From assembly GCA_903928045.1 (NCBI GenBank), contig CAIYPH010000766.1:1-11349 (forward strand): a stretch of DNA of 11,349 bases, written 5' to 3'. Below, piece after piece: positions 1 through 6,598 of the stretch (the stretch's first letter is position 1; every line of letters starts with the position of its first letter). The position numbers and the translations under genes were made by a program. This DNA comes from an uncultured Rhodospirillales bacterium (GTDB taxonomy: Bacteria > Pseudomonadota > Alphaproteobacteria > Acetobacterales > Acetobacteraceae). Below the pieces are notes generated by a model that saw nothing but the letters and a program-made list of their open reading frames with translations, searched no databases and was not told the origin of the DNA.

Positions 1-494
1 GACCTTCCCGGGTCAGATCTCAACGGAAATCAACAGCCCGAGCGGATCTCGAATATCGGCGCACCCTGCTCAGCCGCACCGCCATCCCGGCGCCGGCGAA
101 TGGTATCGCGGTCTACAATGACCCGGCCGACTGGATCGGGCGGCCGGTGGAAACCGGCGAGCGGATCATGCAGGTCGCGGCGCCGGCGTCGCGGCGGGTG
201 GAGATCGAATTGCCGGTTGGCGAAGCGGTCACGCTGGAGCCGGGCGCTCGGGTGCTGTTCTTCGACAATCTCAACCCCGACCGGCCCAGCGAGGCGGTGC
301 TGACCAGGGTGAGCTATACGACGACGCTGAGCGTCACCGGGGTCCTGGTGTATCTGTGCGACGCGGAGCTGGCCGAGGGCATCACGCTGCGGCTCGGCCT
401 CAAGGGTAGCGCCAAGATCATCGGCCCCAAACGGCCGCTCGCGTTGTGGCTGCTGCGCCGGCCGATCGCGTGGCTGCGCGAGGTGCTGGGATGA
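1..494 (+). CDS. HlyD-type periplasmic adaptor, C-terminal part (5' truncated by window edge)
   Basis: The frame is open from base 3 to the TGA at 492-494 and encodes the last 163 or so residues of a membrane-fusion (HlyD/AcrA-like) adaptor. Such proteins bridge an inner-membrane transporter and an outer-membrane channel. Visible parts are the second half of a lipoyl-like hairpin (RTAIPAPANGIAVYND), a beta-barrel segment (VEIELPVGEAVTLEPGARVLF) and a C-terminal tail rich in aliphatic and Arg residues (PLALWLLRRPIAWLREVLG), which may sit at the membrane. The stop overlaps the next start as ATGA, so the protein is probably made with the M50-HlyD protein and works with it. In bases 2-37 another frame has better third-position GC and more family-like residues (TEINS), so a 1-nt frameshift near base 38 is possible. 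The family is fairly secure; the substrate is unknown. Confidence 0.8.
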   Translation, partial: PSRVRSQRKSTARADLEYRRTLLSRTAIPAPANGIAVYNDPADWIGRPVETGERIMQVAAPASRRVEIELPVGEAVTLEPGARVLFFDNLNPDRPSEAVLTRVSYTTTLSVTGVLVYLCDAELAEGITLRLGLKGSAKIIGPKRPLALWLLRRPIAWLREVLG

Positions 495-2590
495 GCGCGT
501 CCGTCTTGCCGCCGCTGCGCGAGGAGCTGCGGCTGTCGCGCGGGCCGGTGGCGGATGGGCAGCCGACCTGGTCGATTTACGACCCCGCGCGGCACCGGTT
601 CATTCGTATCGATTGGCAGGATTTCGAGATATTGAGCCGGTGGGCGTTGCAGGCGCCGGAGGCGATCGTCTCCGCGCTTGCGGAAGAGACCACATTACGG
701 CCGACCTACGACGACATCCTTCGGCTCGCGGCTTTCTGCCGGCACGCCAATCTCCTGCGACCCGGATCGGAGCAGGATGCGAGCGATTTTGCCGCCCAGG
801 CGGAAGCGGCCAAGCATGGCGCGGCGACCTGGCTGGTGCACAACTACCTCTTCCTCCGCTTGCGGCTGGTGAACCCCGATCGGTTCCTGCGGGGCTTGCT
901 GCCATTCGTGAACTGGATGTTCAGCCGCTTCTATCTCGGCCTGTTGGGGATAGGCGCGCTGTTCGCCGTGTTTCTGGTGTCGCGGGAGTGGGATGTCTAC
1001 ACCCATAGTCTGGTCGAGATGTTCACCCTCGATGGGCTGTTGTGGATGGGTGTCGCGCTTTCGGCGACCAAGGTGTTGCACGAACTCGGGCATGGGCTGG
1101 CGGCACGGCATTTCGGATGCAGGGTGCCGTCGATGGGGGTGGCGTTCCTGGTGTTGTGGCCCGTGCTGTGGACCGACACCACCGAGGCCTGGCGGCTTGT
1201 GCGCCGGCAGGACCGGCTGGCGATCGACGCGGCGGGGATGCTGGCGGAAATCACCGTCGCGGTGCTGGCGACCGTCGCCTGGGCGGTTTTGCCCGATGGG
1301 CCATTGCGGGTGGCGGCGTTCACGCTCTCGAGTTCCACCTGGTTGCTGACCCTGCTGGTCAACACCAGCCCGTTGATGCGGTTCGACGGGTATTATCTGC
1401 TGTCCGATATGCTCGATATCCCGAACCTCCAGGACCGGGCGTTCCGGCTGACGCGTTGGCGGTTGCGGGAATTGATGTTTCGGCCTGGCCTCCCGCCGCC
1501 GGAGAGATTCACGCCGGCGATGGCGGCAACGCTGACGGTCTATTCGGTGTCCAGCTGGGTGTACCGGTTCTTCCTGTTCGTCGGCATCGCGTTTCTCGTC
1601 TATCACTTCGCGTTCAAGGCACTCGGGATCATCCTGATGTGTATCGAACTCTGGTATTTCGTCAGCCGGCCGATCCTGGCGGAGGCGGTGACGCTGGCGC
1701 GGATCGGCTGGACCACGCCGCTCAACCGGCATGGCGTCGTAACCCTGCTGGCACTTGCGGCGATCGTGGCTTTGCTCGTGGTACCGTGGCGGGGGCGGGT
1801 TGACGCGCCGGGCATATTGCGGGCCGGCCGGCAGGCGACGCTTTATACCACCGAGCCGGGGCGGCTGCTGACATTGTCGGCGAATGGCGCGCGGGTTGAC
1901 GCCGGGGCGACGATGTTCACGCTGCAATCGGCCGAAATCGACCACGCCATCCGGGCGGCGACCGCGCAGCTTGCGGGGGCTCAGGCGGACCTGGCCTCGC
2001 GCAGCTTCGACGCCGAGCGGCGCAGGGCGCAGCAGACGGCGATGGCGACCGCATCGGAAGCGGCCGCGTCGCTCTCCCATGCCGAGGCGCGGGCCGCGGA
2101 CCTCGCGGTGCGGGCGCCGTTTGCCGGGGTGTTGACCGACGTGCCGGCGGGGTTGCGGCGCGGCGATGACATCAAACGGCTCGAACCGCTCGGGGTGCTG
2201 GTCGACCCCGACGCGGCCGTGGTGGAGGCCTATGTCGGGGAGGCCGATCTCGACCGCGTGCAGAAGGGGGCGCGAGCGGCGTTTCTGCGCGAAGACGGGC
2301 TGCGGATGGAGTTGCAGGTGCGTGAAATCGATCGGGTGTCCACCCGGATGCTGGAAGCGGTCGAACTCGCCTCCCCCAATGGCGGCGCGGTGCCGGCACG
2401 GCGGGACGGGCATGGTGGCATGGTGCCGGAGCACGCGGTCTACCGGGTGCAGCTTGGCCTGGTCGGCGCGCGTGTGACCGTCACACGGCGGCTGGCGGGG
2501 CATGTGGTGATCGAGGGGCCGGCGGAAAGCCTGGTGCGCGCGACCTATCGGCGGACGGTCGCGATACTGTGGCGGGAATCGGCGCTGTAA
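491..2590 (+). CDS. PqqD-like / M50 site-2 zinc metalloprotease / HlyD-like adaptor fusion protein
   Basis: 699 residues from the ATG at 491, chosen because it overlaps the preceding stop as ATGA; an in-frame ATG at 446 would overlap that gene by 49 bp and has no ribosome binding site. Residues about 10-95 resemble a PqqD-like winged-helix domain. Residues about 145-430 are multi-pass membrane with the M50 motifs: HELGH at 197-201 and NTSPLMRFDG at 291-300, where Asp299 is the expected third zinc ligand. Residues about 435-699 are a HlyD-like half adaptor with an Ala-rich helical hairpin (about 484-538) and the lipoyl motif AVRAPFAGVLTDVPAG. This architecture is usually annotated as a putative peptide zinc metalloprotease (COG1994 plus COG0845; YydH is a relative). 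I infer a membrane protease that cleaves or escorts an exported peptide together with the upstream adaptor. All catalytic residues are intact; the substrate is not visible. Confidence 0.88.
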   Translation: MSASVLPPLREELRLSRGPVADGQPTWSIYDPARHRFIRIDWQDFEILSRWALQAPEAIVSALAEETTLRPTYDDILRLAAFCRHANLLRPGSEQDASDFAAQAEAAKHGAATWLVHNYLFLRLRLVNPDRFLRGLLPFVNWMFSRFYLGLLGIGALFAVFLVSREWDVYTHSLVEMFTLDGLLWMGVALSATKVLHELGHGLAARHFGCRVPSMGVAFLVLWPVLWTDTTEAWRLVRRQDRLAIDAAGMLAEITVAVLATVAWAVLPDGPLRVAAFTLSSSTWLLTLLVNTSPLMRFDGYYLLSDMLDIPNLQDRAFRLTRWRLRELMFRPGLPPPERFTPAMAATLTVYSVSSWVYRFFLFVGIAFLVYHFAFKALGIILMCIELWYFVSRPILAEAVTLARIGWTTPLNRHGVVTLLALAAIVALLVVPWRGRVDAPGILRAGRQATLYTTEPGRLLTLSANGARVDAGATMFTLQSAEIDHAIRAATAQLAGAQADLASRSFDAERRRAQQTAMATASEAAASLSHAEARAADLAVRAPFAGVLTDVPAGLRRGDDIKRLEPLGVLVDPDAAVVEAYVGEADLDRVQKGARAAFLREDGLRMELQVREIDRVSTRMLEAVELASPNGGAVPARRDGHGGMVPEHAVYRVQLGLVGARVTVTRRLAGHVVIEGPAESLVRATYRRTVAILWRESAL

Positions 2591-2668
2591 TGCGTCTCGC
2601 GCTTGCGGTCTTGGCGCGGCGGCGGCATGGTCCGGCGCGACGGAACGTGACACTTCGACGGGATCGAT

Positions 2669-3373
2669 ATGGCCTATACGAGTAAATTCAGCCGGGATCG
2701 CAGCCGTCGCCGGCGGCAGGCGATGTGGCGGGGGACGCTGTGGCTGCTGGGGGCGGCGGTGCTCGGCGGGCTCGGCTACTCCGCCTATCAGACCGGAACG
2801 CTGCTGGCCGAAGCCCGCGTGCGCGAGCTGGATGCGCGGTTGGTTGAACTGTCCGGGCGGCTCGATGCCGGCAATGGCGAGGCCGCGCGGCTGCGCGTCA
2901 CGCTGGCCGAGGCGCGCCAGGCGGTGGCGACCCTGCAAGCCCGCTATGAGGCCGACGTGCCGAAAGGCGAGCCTGCCGAGATCTACGCCGCGGCGAAGGA
3001 GCGGCTGGCGCAGGGCGTGCCGCCGGCACGGCTGACCCAGGTGCTGCGCGAGGCCGCCGTGGCCAAGCCCTGCGACGCCCGGGTGATCCGCAAGCGCTTC
3101 GCCCTGCAACAGGCCGTCCGCAATTCCGAGGACACCGCGCAACTGCTGGAAGGCCTGATCCAGGTCTCCGCCGCGCCCGGAGGGACGGACGTGGCAAAAA
3201 CGACGGTGGTCACCATCACGCGCGCCTGGGCGGCCGAACCGGTCAAACTCACCGGACTGCCGGCGCGGCAGGATATCGCGATCAACAACGCCGTGCTGCG
3301 CCTCACCGTCGAGGCGGCCGACGTCGCGGGGTACGCGAACGCCTCGCTCTCGGTGTGCGGGGGCAAGGGGTAG
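2669..3373 (+). CDS. Hypothetical single-pass membrane protein with periplasmic coiled coil
   Basis: 234 residues, not assigned to a family I can name. The N-terminus is very basic (RDRSRRRRQ at 9-17), followed by one hydrophobic segment at about 22-39, which suggests an N-in, C-out anchor. Residues about 44-93 have Leu/Ala/Arg heptad-like content typical of a coiled coil. A mixed region with Cys135 (KPCDARVIRKRF) and a strand-rich C-terminal domain ending in Cys230 (LSVCGG) follow. The two Cys could form a disulphide in the periplasm. The gene lies 78 bp downstream of the M50-HlyD gene on the same strand, so it is probably in the same operon and an accessory part of the same envelope machine. 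The ribosome binding site is weak (GGGA, 5 nt before ATG). Third-position GC and length support a real gene; the function is unknown. Confidence 0.75.
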   Translation: MAYTSKFSRDRSRRRRQAMWRGTLWLLGAAVLGGLGYSAYQTGTLLAEARVRELDARLVELSGRLDAGNGEAARLRVTLAEARQAVATLQARYEADVPKGEPAEIYAAAKERLAQGVPPARLTQVLREAAVAKPCDARVIRKRFALQQAVRNSEDTAQLLEGLIQVSAAPGGTDVAKTTVVTITRAWAAEPVKLTGLPARQDIAINNAVLRLTVEAADVAGYANASLSVCGGKG

Positions 3374-3418
3374 GGCGCCCGCACTCTGGGTGAGGGGGTT
3401 GGGTTGAGGGAAGGAAGC

Positions 3419-3442
3419 GGTTCTTTTTTGAAAAAAAGAACC
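3419..3442. repeat. A/T-rich palindrome between convergent genes (possible bidirectional terminator or dispersed repeat)
   Basis: The sequence GGTTCTTTTTT, a 2-nt centre and AAAAAAGAACC form 11-bp perfect arms. It begins 46 bp after the stop of the coiled-coil gene and lies between that gene and the minus-strand small gene, so it could stop transcription from both sides. Neither side has a clean U-tract after the stem, so classic intrinsic termination is uncertain. A run of A followed by CTTTTG continues to about 3454. From memory, similar A/T palindromes are dispersed between genes in Acetobacteraceae; this was not checked. Confidence 0.5.
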
Positions 3443-3476
3443 AAAAAACTTTTGTCCGTTGGCTTCGCGCCCTGCG

Positions 3477-3519
3477 CGGCGTTGGGCTTCGGGCATGCTT
3501 CGCCTTCCGCGCAACGCCG
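3477..3519. repeat. Inverted repeat with 8-bp arms
   Basis: CGGCGTTG at 3477-3484 is matched by its reverse complement CAACGCCG at 3512-3519, enclosing 27 nt. It follows the A/T palindrome directly and ends 15 bp before the stop of the minus-strand small gene at 3535. It may be the second half of one composite intergenic repeat or an extra stem for termination of that gene. In DNA this GC-rich an 8-bp arm pair can arise by chance. Confidence 0.35.
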
Positions 3520-3534
3520 TCAGGCGATGCCGGT

Positions 3535-3861
3535 TTACGGGTCGGTCGAGCTGATTCGGGGTACGGGTGGGCCGCGTTCCCGCACGACCGGGCGTAGGGC
3601 ATGCCTCGGGCGCGACGGGCCGCGCCGACACCACAGGCGGATTCCCTGACCGGCGCGCCAGGGCGCGGGTACGGCGATCCATTCCACATAAGGCTCGTAC
3701 GCGAGGTCCTCCGCCTCCGGCGCGGCTTCCATCACGCCCGTGTAGGCGAGCGCATGCCTCCCTCCCCGGACCCCGCCCAACAGGGCGGCCAGCAGCACGC
3801 GCAGCAGACCGCCAAGAATGGCGGCGATGCCGGGTGCGGTGAGGGTGGGCCGTTGGGGCAT
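3535..3861 (-). CDS. Hypothetical small membrane protein
   Basis: 108 residues starting MPQRPTLTAPGIAAILGG. Residues about 10-28 form one hydrophobic segment, which could be a signal anchor. The rest is soluble (YTGVMEAAPEAEDLAYEPYVEW) with a Pro/Arg-rich C-terminus. The start was chosen over an upstream in-frame ATG at 4008 because an AGGAG sits 13 nt before it and a sigma70-like promoter lies just upstream. Codon third positions are mostly G/C, as in the neighbours. The gene stands alone, convergent with the coiled-coil gene and downstream of the liv operon in the same direction. I do not recognise a family. A chance open frame remains possible in such GC-rich DNA. Confidence 0.5.
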   Translation of the reverse strand: MPQRPTLTAPGIAAILGGLLRVLLAALLGGVRGGRHALAYTGVMEAAPEAEDLAYEPYVEWIAVPAPWRAGQGIRLWCRRGPSRPRHALRPVVRERGPPVPRISSTDP

Positions 3862-3874
3862 GCGGTGCGTGTCA

Positions 3875-3879
3875 CTCCT
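3875..3879 (-). promoter_or_regulatory. Ribosome binding site of the small membrane protein
   Basis: AGGAG on the minus strand, 13 nt before the ATG at 3861, which is longer than usual. Its first two bases after the leading A are shared with the ATCAGG arm of a 6-bp inverted repeat at 3877-3892, so folding of the leader would compete with ribosome binding. Confidence 0.4.
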
Positions 3880-3892
3880 GATTTCTATCAGG
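3877..3892. repeat. 6-bp inverted repeat overlapping leader and ribosome binding site
   Basis: CCTGAT, 4 nt, ATCAGG: perfect arms around the predicted transcript start of the small gene. In RNA the 3' arm covers part of the AGGAG. It could be an operator for a dimeric repressor or a small translational control hairpin. The arms are short, so chance is not excluded. Confidence 0.35.
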
Positions 3893-3894
3893 GT

Positions 3895-3923
3895 AATATA
3901 AATGACTTTCTCGCCACGTGCAA
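3895..3923 (-). promoter_or_regulatory. Candidate sigma70-type promoter for the small membrane protein
   Basis: On the minus strand a -35 box TTGCAC (3923-3918) is followed after exactly 17 nt by a -10 box TATATT (3900-3895, 5 of 6 to TATAAT). The predicted transcript start near 3888 leaves a leader of about 27 nt. The site is in one of the few A/T-rich patches in the window, which favours a real promoter. Confidence 0.45.
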
Positions 3924-3985
3924 GCCCAATCCGCGATCCCCGGTAAATTTTCTTTCCGCCGGTATCTCGGCCTCCCGCGCAGGCC

Positions 3986-4000
3986 GGGGCCGTTGGCCCC
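3986..4000. repeat. GC-rich stem-loop GGGGCC-GTT-GGCCCC
   Basis: Perfect 6-bp stem with a 3-nt loop, followed on the plus strand by TTTCTC. It is the first of three stem-loops between the small gene's promoter and the end of livF. It may contribute to insulation of the two transcription units. Confidence 0.4.
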
Positions 4001-4036
4001 TTTCTCATTCAGCACCCTCTCAAACGGAATGCGGGT

Positions 4037-4055
4037 CTGGGGGATCATCCCCCAG
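4037..4055 (-). terminator. Stem-loop downstream of the liv operon (second hairpin)
   Basis: CTGGGGGAT, one base, ATCCCCCAG: a near-continuous 19-bp palindrome, 46 bp past the livF stop. It lies right after the first hairpin met by the liv transcript. It lacks a U-tract, so any termination would depend on Rho, or the hairpin may instead stabilise the mRNA 3' end. Confidence 0.4.
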
Positions 4056-4062
4056 CGGGGTC

Positions 4063-4079
4063 AAGGGGCAGAGCCCCTT
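4063..4079 (-). terminator. Stem-loop downstream of livF (first hairpin)
   Basis: AAGGGGC, AGA, GCCCCTT: a 7-bp perfect stem with a 3-nt loop, 22 bp past the livF stop. The position fits a 3'-end hairpin of the liv mRNA. No U-run follows on the minus strand. The motif resembles a dispersed intergenic hairpin I remember from Acetobacteraceae genomes; this needs a genome-wide count. Confidence 0.45.
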
Positions 4080-4101
4080 GCCTTCCTTGTCAGCGAACCG
4101 C

Positions 4102-4830
4102 TCAGTGCGCCGAGGCGCCGCCGAGGTAGGCGGCGCGGACTTGGGGGTTGGTCCAGAGGTCTTGCGGGGCTCCGGAGACGAGGAGGCGGCCGGTTTCGAG
4201 GACGTAGCCGCGGTCGGCGACGGAGAGGGCCATGTTGGCGTTTTGCTCGACCAGCAGGACGGTGGTGCCGCGTTTGCGGATATCGGCGACGATGCGGAAG
4301 ACTTGCTGGACGATGAGGGGGGCGAGGCCGAGGGAGGGTTCGTCGAGCAGGAGGAGTTCGGGCTTGGCCATGAGGCCGCGGGCGACGGCGACCATTTGGA
4401 GCTGGCCGCCGGAGAGGGTCCAGCCCAGGGCGTTTTCGAGGCGCTTGAGGTCGGCGAAGAAGGTCAGCATTTCATCGACCTCGGTTTCCAACGTCCGGCG
4501 GGGCACGCCTTTGCGGTTGGAGGCGCCGAGCATGATGTTTTCGCGCACGGTGAGGCCGGGGAAGATGCGGCGGCCTTCGGGCACGTGGGAGATGCCGAGG
4601 CGGACGATGGCTTCCGGCTTGAGGCCGAGGATGGATTTGCCGCGATAGAGGACTTCGCCGCTGACCTGCGGGACGAGGCCCGAGAGGGTGCGCAGCGTGG
4701 TGCTTTTGCCGGCGCCGTTGGAGCCGAGGAGGGTGACGATTTCGCCCTGATCGACGCTGATATCCAGGCCTTTCAGGACGGGGCCGGCGCCGTATCCGGC
4801 GGTGAGGCCCTTGATCTCAAGCAGCTTCAT
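4102..4830 (-). CDS. livF: Branched-chain-amino-acid-type ABC transporter ATP-binding protein LivF
   Basis: 242 residues starting MKLLEIKGLTAGYG. This is the second ATPase of a HAAT-family importer, which powers uptake of branched-chain amino acids or related compounds at the cytoplasmic face. Walker A GSNGAGKS is at 36-43, the signature LSGGQ at 139-143 and Walker B LLLLDEP at 159-165. The LivF-specific VEQNANMALSVADRGYVLETG follows, with Gln in place of the usual H-loop His, as in other LivF proteins. The AYLGG ending is also typical. The start at 4830 fits family length and has GGGAG 10 nt upstream; an in-frame ATG 30 nt earlier lies deeper in the upstream gene. It overlaps the end of the LivM-LivG gene by 14 nt, indicating translational coupling. 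It is the last gene of the operon. Confidence 0.93.
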   Translation of the reverse strand: MKLLEIKGLTAGYGAGPVLKGLDISVDQGEIVTLLGSNGAGKSTTLRTLSGLVPQVSGEVLYRGKSILGLKPEAIVRLGISHVPEGRRIFPGLTVRENIMLGASNRKGVPRRTLETEVDEMLTFFADLKRLENALGWTLSGGQLQMVAVARGLMAKPELLLLDEPSLGLAPLIVQQVFRIVADIRKRGTTVLLVEQNANMALSVADRGYVLETGRLLVSGAPQDLWTNPQVRAAYLGGASAH

Positions 4831-6598
4831 TTTTACGCGGCTCCCCGAGATAGGCGGCAATCACGTCCGGGTGGCTCAGCACGTCGGCCGGCTTGCCGTC
4901 GGCGATGCGCTTGCCGAAGTTGAGCACGGTGATGTGGTCGGCCACCTGCTCGACGAGATTCATGTCGTGGTCGATGATCATGATGGTGAGGCCATGGCCC
5001 TTGAGGCGCTTGAGCAGGTTGCCGAGCTCGACCTTCTCGGTGAGGTTGAGGCCGGCGGCGGGCTCATCGAGCAGCAGGGTGTGCGGGCTGGCGGCCAGCG
5101 CGCGGGCGATTTCGACGTAGCGCTGATGGCCGTAGGAGAGATCGCCGACCATGCGATGCGCGTCGTGGCGCATCTCCACGAAGTCGAGCGCGGCCAGCGC
5201 CCGGGCGACGACCGCCTGCGGGTTTTTGGCGACGTCGTTGCCTTCACGCTCGGCGCCGATCATCACGTTCTCCAGCACCGTCATGCCGCGGAAGACGCGG
5301 ATGTTCTGGTAGGTGCGGGCGAGGCCGGCGCGGTTGCGGTTATGCGGCGCCAGCGTGGTGATGTCCTTGCCGACGAAGGTGATCTTGCCGCCGGTCGCCT
5401 CGTAGAGCCCGGTGACGACGTTGATGAACGTCGTCTTGCCCGAGCCGTTCGGCCCGATCAGCGCATGCACGGTGCCGCGGCGCACGGTGAGGTTGACGCC
5501 ATCGACCGCCTTGAGGCCGCCGAAATGCTTGGCGAGGTCCGCCACCACCAACACCGGCTCATCCGTCGCCTCGCCCTTCTGGGCCAGGAGGGGCAGCGGC
5601 GGCACGGCGCCGGTGATGGGTTTGCGGCGCTCGCGCATGCGCAGGTCGACGAAGCCCCAGAGACCGTCGGGCAGGAAGACCATGATGAGGATGACCGAGG
5701 CGCCGTAGACCGCGAGGTAGACCTGTTTGAGGAAACGCAGCCATTCGGGCAGCAGCACCAGCGCCACCGTGCCGACCAGGGCGCCGAAGGGCGAGGTGAC
5801 GCCGCCGAGCAGGGCCATGGTGAGCATGACGATGCTGTCGCCGAAGCTGAACTGGTCCGGGCTGATGTAGCGGAACCCGCCGGCGAACAGGCCGCCGCCG
5901 ATGGCGCCCAGCACGGCGGAGATGCCGAAGGCCACCACCTTGGTGCCGTAGACGTTGATGCCGGAGGTGGAGGCGGCCAGTTCATTGTCGCGCACCGCCT
6001 GCATGGCGCGGCCGAGGCGGCTGGCCTTGAGGCGCCAGACGAACAGCGTGACCAGCACGGCGGAGGCCATGATGAGGCCGAGATAGGCGCGGCCGTCATC
6101 GAGGCTGATGCCGAACAGGGTGGGTCGCAGCACGTTGCGCACGCCGTCCGGCCCGTGGGTGAAGTCGATCCAGTTGGTCAGCACCAGCGTGAGGATCTGC
6201 TGGAAGCTGATGGTGATCATGCCGAGGTAGTGGCCGCCGAGGCGGAGCGTGCCGAGGCCGAGGATGAGGCCGCAGATGCCGGAGAGGGCGACGCCGATGG
6301 TCAGCGCCACGAAGAAATTGACGTGGAAATCAACCGTGCCGAGCGCCACCGCATAGGCGCCGATGCCGAAGAAGGCGGCCTGGGCGATGGAGATCTGCCC
6401 GCAATAGCCGAGCACGACGACCAGGCCGAGCACGCCGATGGCGTAGGTGGCGGCCTGCATGAGGATGTTGAGGTAGTAGCCCTGCGCCGGCGCGAAGGAC
6501 GCGCCGATCAGCACCACGACGATGGCGAGCCCTGCCGCCGGCAGGCCGCGCCAGGGGTTGGCCCCCGGACCCATAGCGGTTCCCTGGTGAGCGGTCAT
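4817..6598 (-). CDS. Fused LivM permease - LivG ATPase of a branched-chain-amino-acid-type ABC importer
   Basis: 593 residues combining two subunits that are separate proteins in E. coli. Residues 1 to about 320 are the LivM permease with about eight or more membrane segments, the SIAQAAFFGIGAY motif (70-82) and the ATPase-coupling loop RAMQAVRDNELAASTSGIN (198-215). A linker at about 320-347 leads into the LivG ATPase: Walker A GPNGSGKT 382-389, the LivG-type signature LSYGHQR 487-493, Walker B LLLDEP 508-513, switch His544 and a VLNFGKRIADG end. All catalytic elements are present and the frame is uninterrupted, so this is a true fusion. Start ATG 6598 overlaps the LivH stop as ATGA. LivM-LivG fusions are known in other alphaproteobacteria. 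LivH, LivF and the binding protein complete the transporter. Confidence 0.93.
   Translation of the reverse strand: MTAHQGTAMGPGANPWRGLPAAGLAIVVVLIGASFAPAQGYYLNILMQAATYAIGVLGLVVVLGYCGQISIAQAAFFGIGAYAVALGTVDFHVNFFVALTIGVALSGICGLILGLGTLRLGGHYLGMITISFQQILTLVLTNWIDFTHGPDGVRNVLRPTLFGISLDDGRAYLGLIMASAVLVTLFVWRLKASRLGRAMQAVRDNELAASTSGINVYGTKVVAFGISAVLGAIGGGLFAGGFRYISPDQFSFGDSIVMLTMALLGGVTSPFGALVGTVALVLLPEWLRFLKQVYLAVYGASVILIMVFLPDGLWGFVDLRMRERRKPITGAVPPLPLLAQKGEATDEPVLVVADLAKHFGGLKAVDGVNLTVRRGTVHALIGPNGSGKTTFINVVTGLYEATGGKITFVGKDITTLAPHNRNRAGLARTYQNIRVFRGMTVLENVMIGAEREGNDVAKNPQAVVARALAALDFVEMRHDAHRMVGDLSYGHQRYVEIARALAASPHTLLLDEPAAGLNLTEKVELGNLLKRLKGHGLTIMIIDHDMNLVEQVADHITVLNFGKRIADGKPADVLSHPDVIAAYLGEPRKNEAA

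Noticed and set aside
446..490. Upstream ATG extension of the M50-HlyD gene
   Set aside because: It would overlap the adaptor gene by 49 bp without a ribosome binding site; the ATGA overlap at 491 is the normal coupled start.
695..3682. A 995-codon open frame on the minus strand spanning the M50 and coiled-coil genes
   Set aside because: It is rich in Arg, Pro, His and Gln with no domain or membrane pattern, crosses intergenic DNA, and mirrors two genes with clear motifs. High GC at third positions removes stops from the opposite strand.
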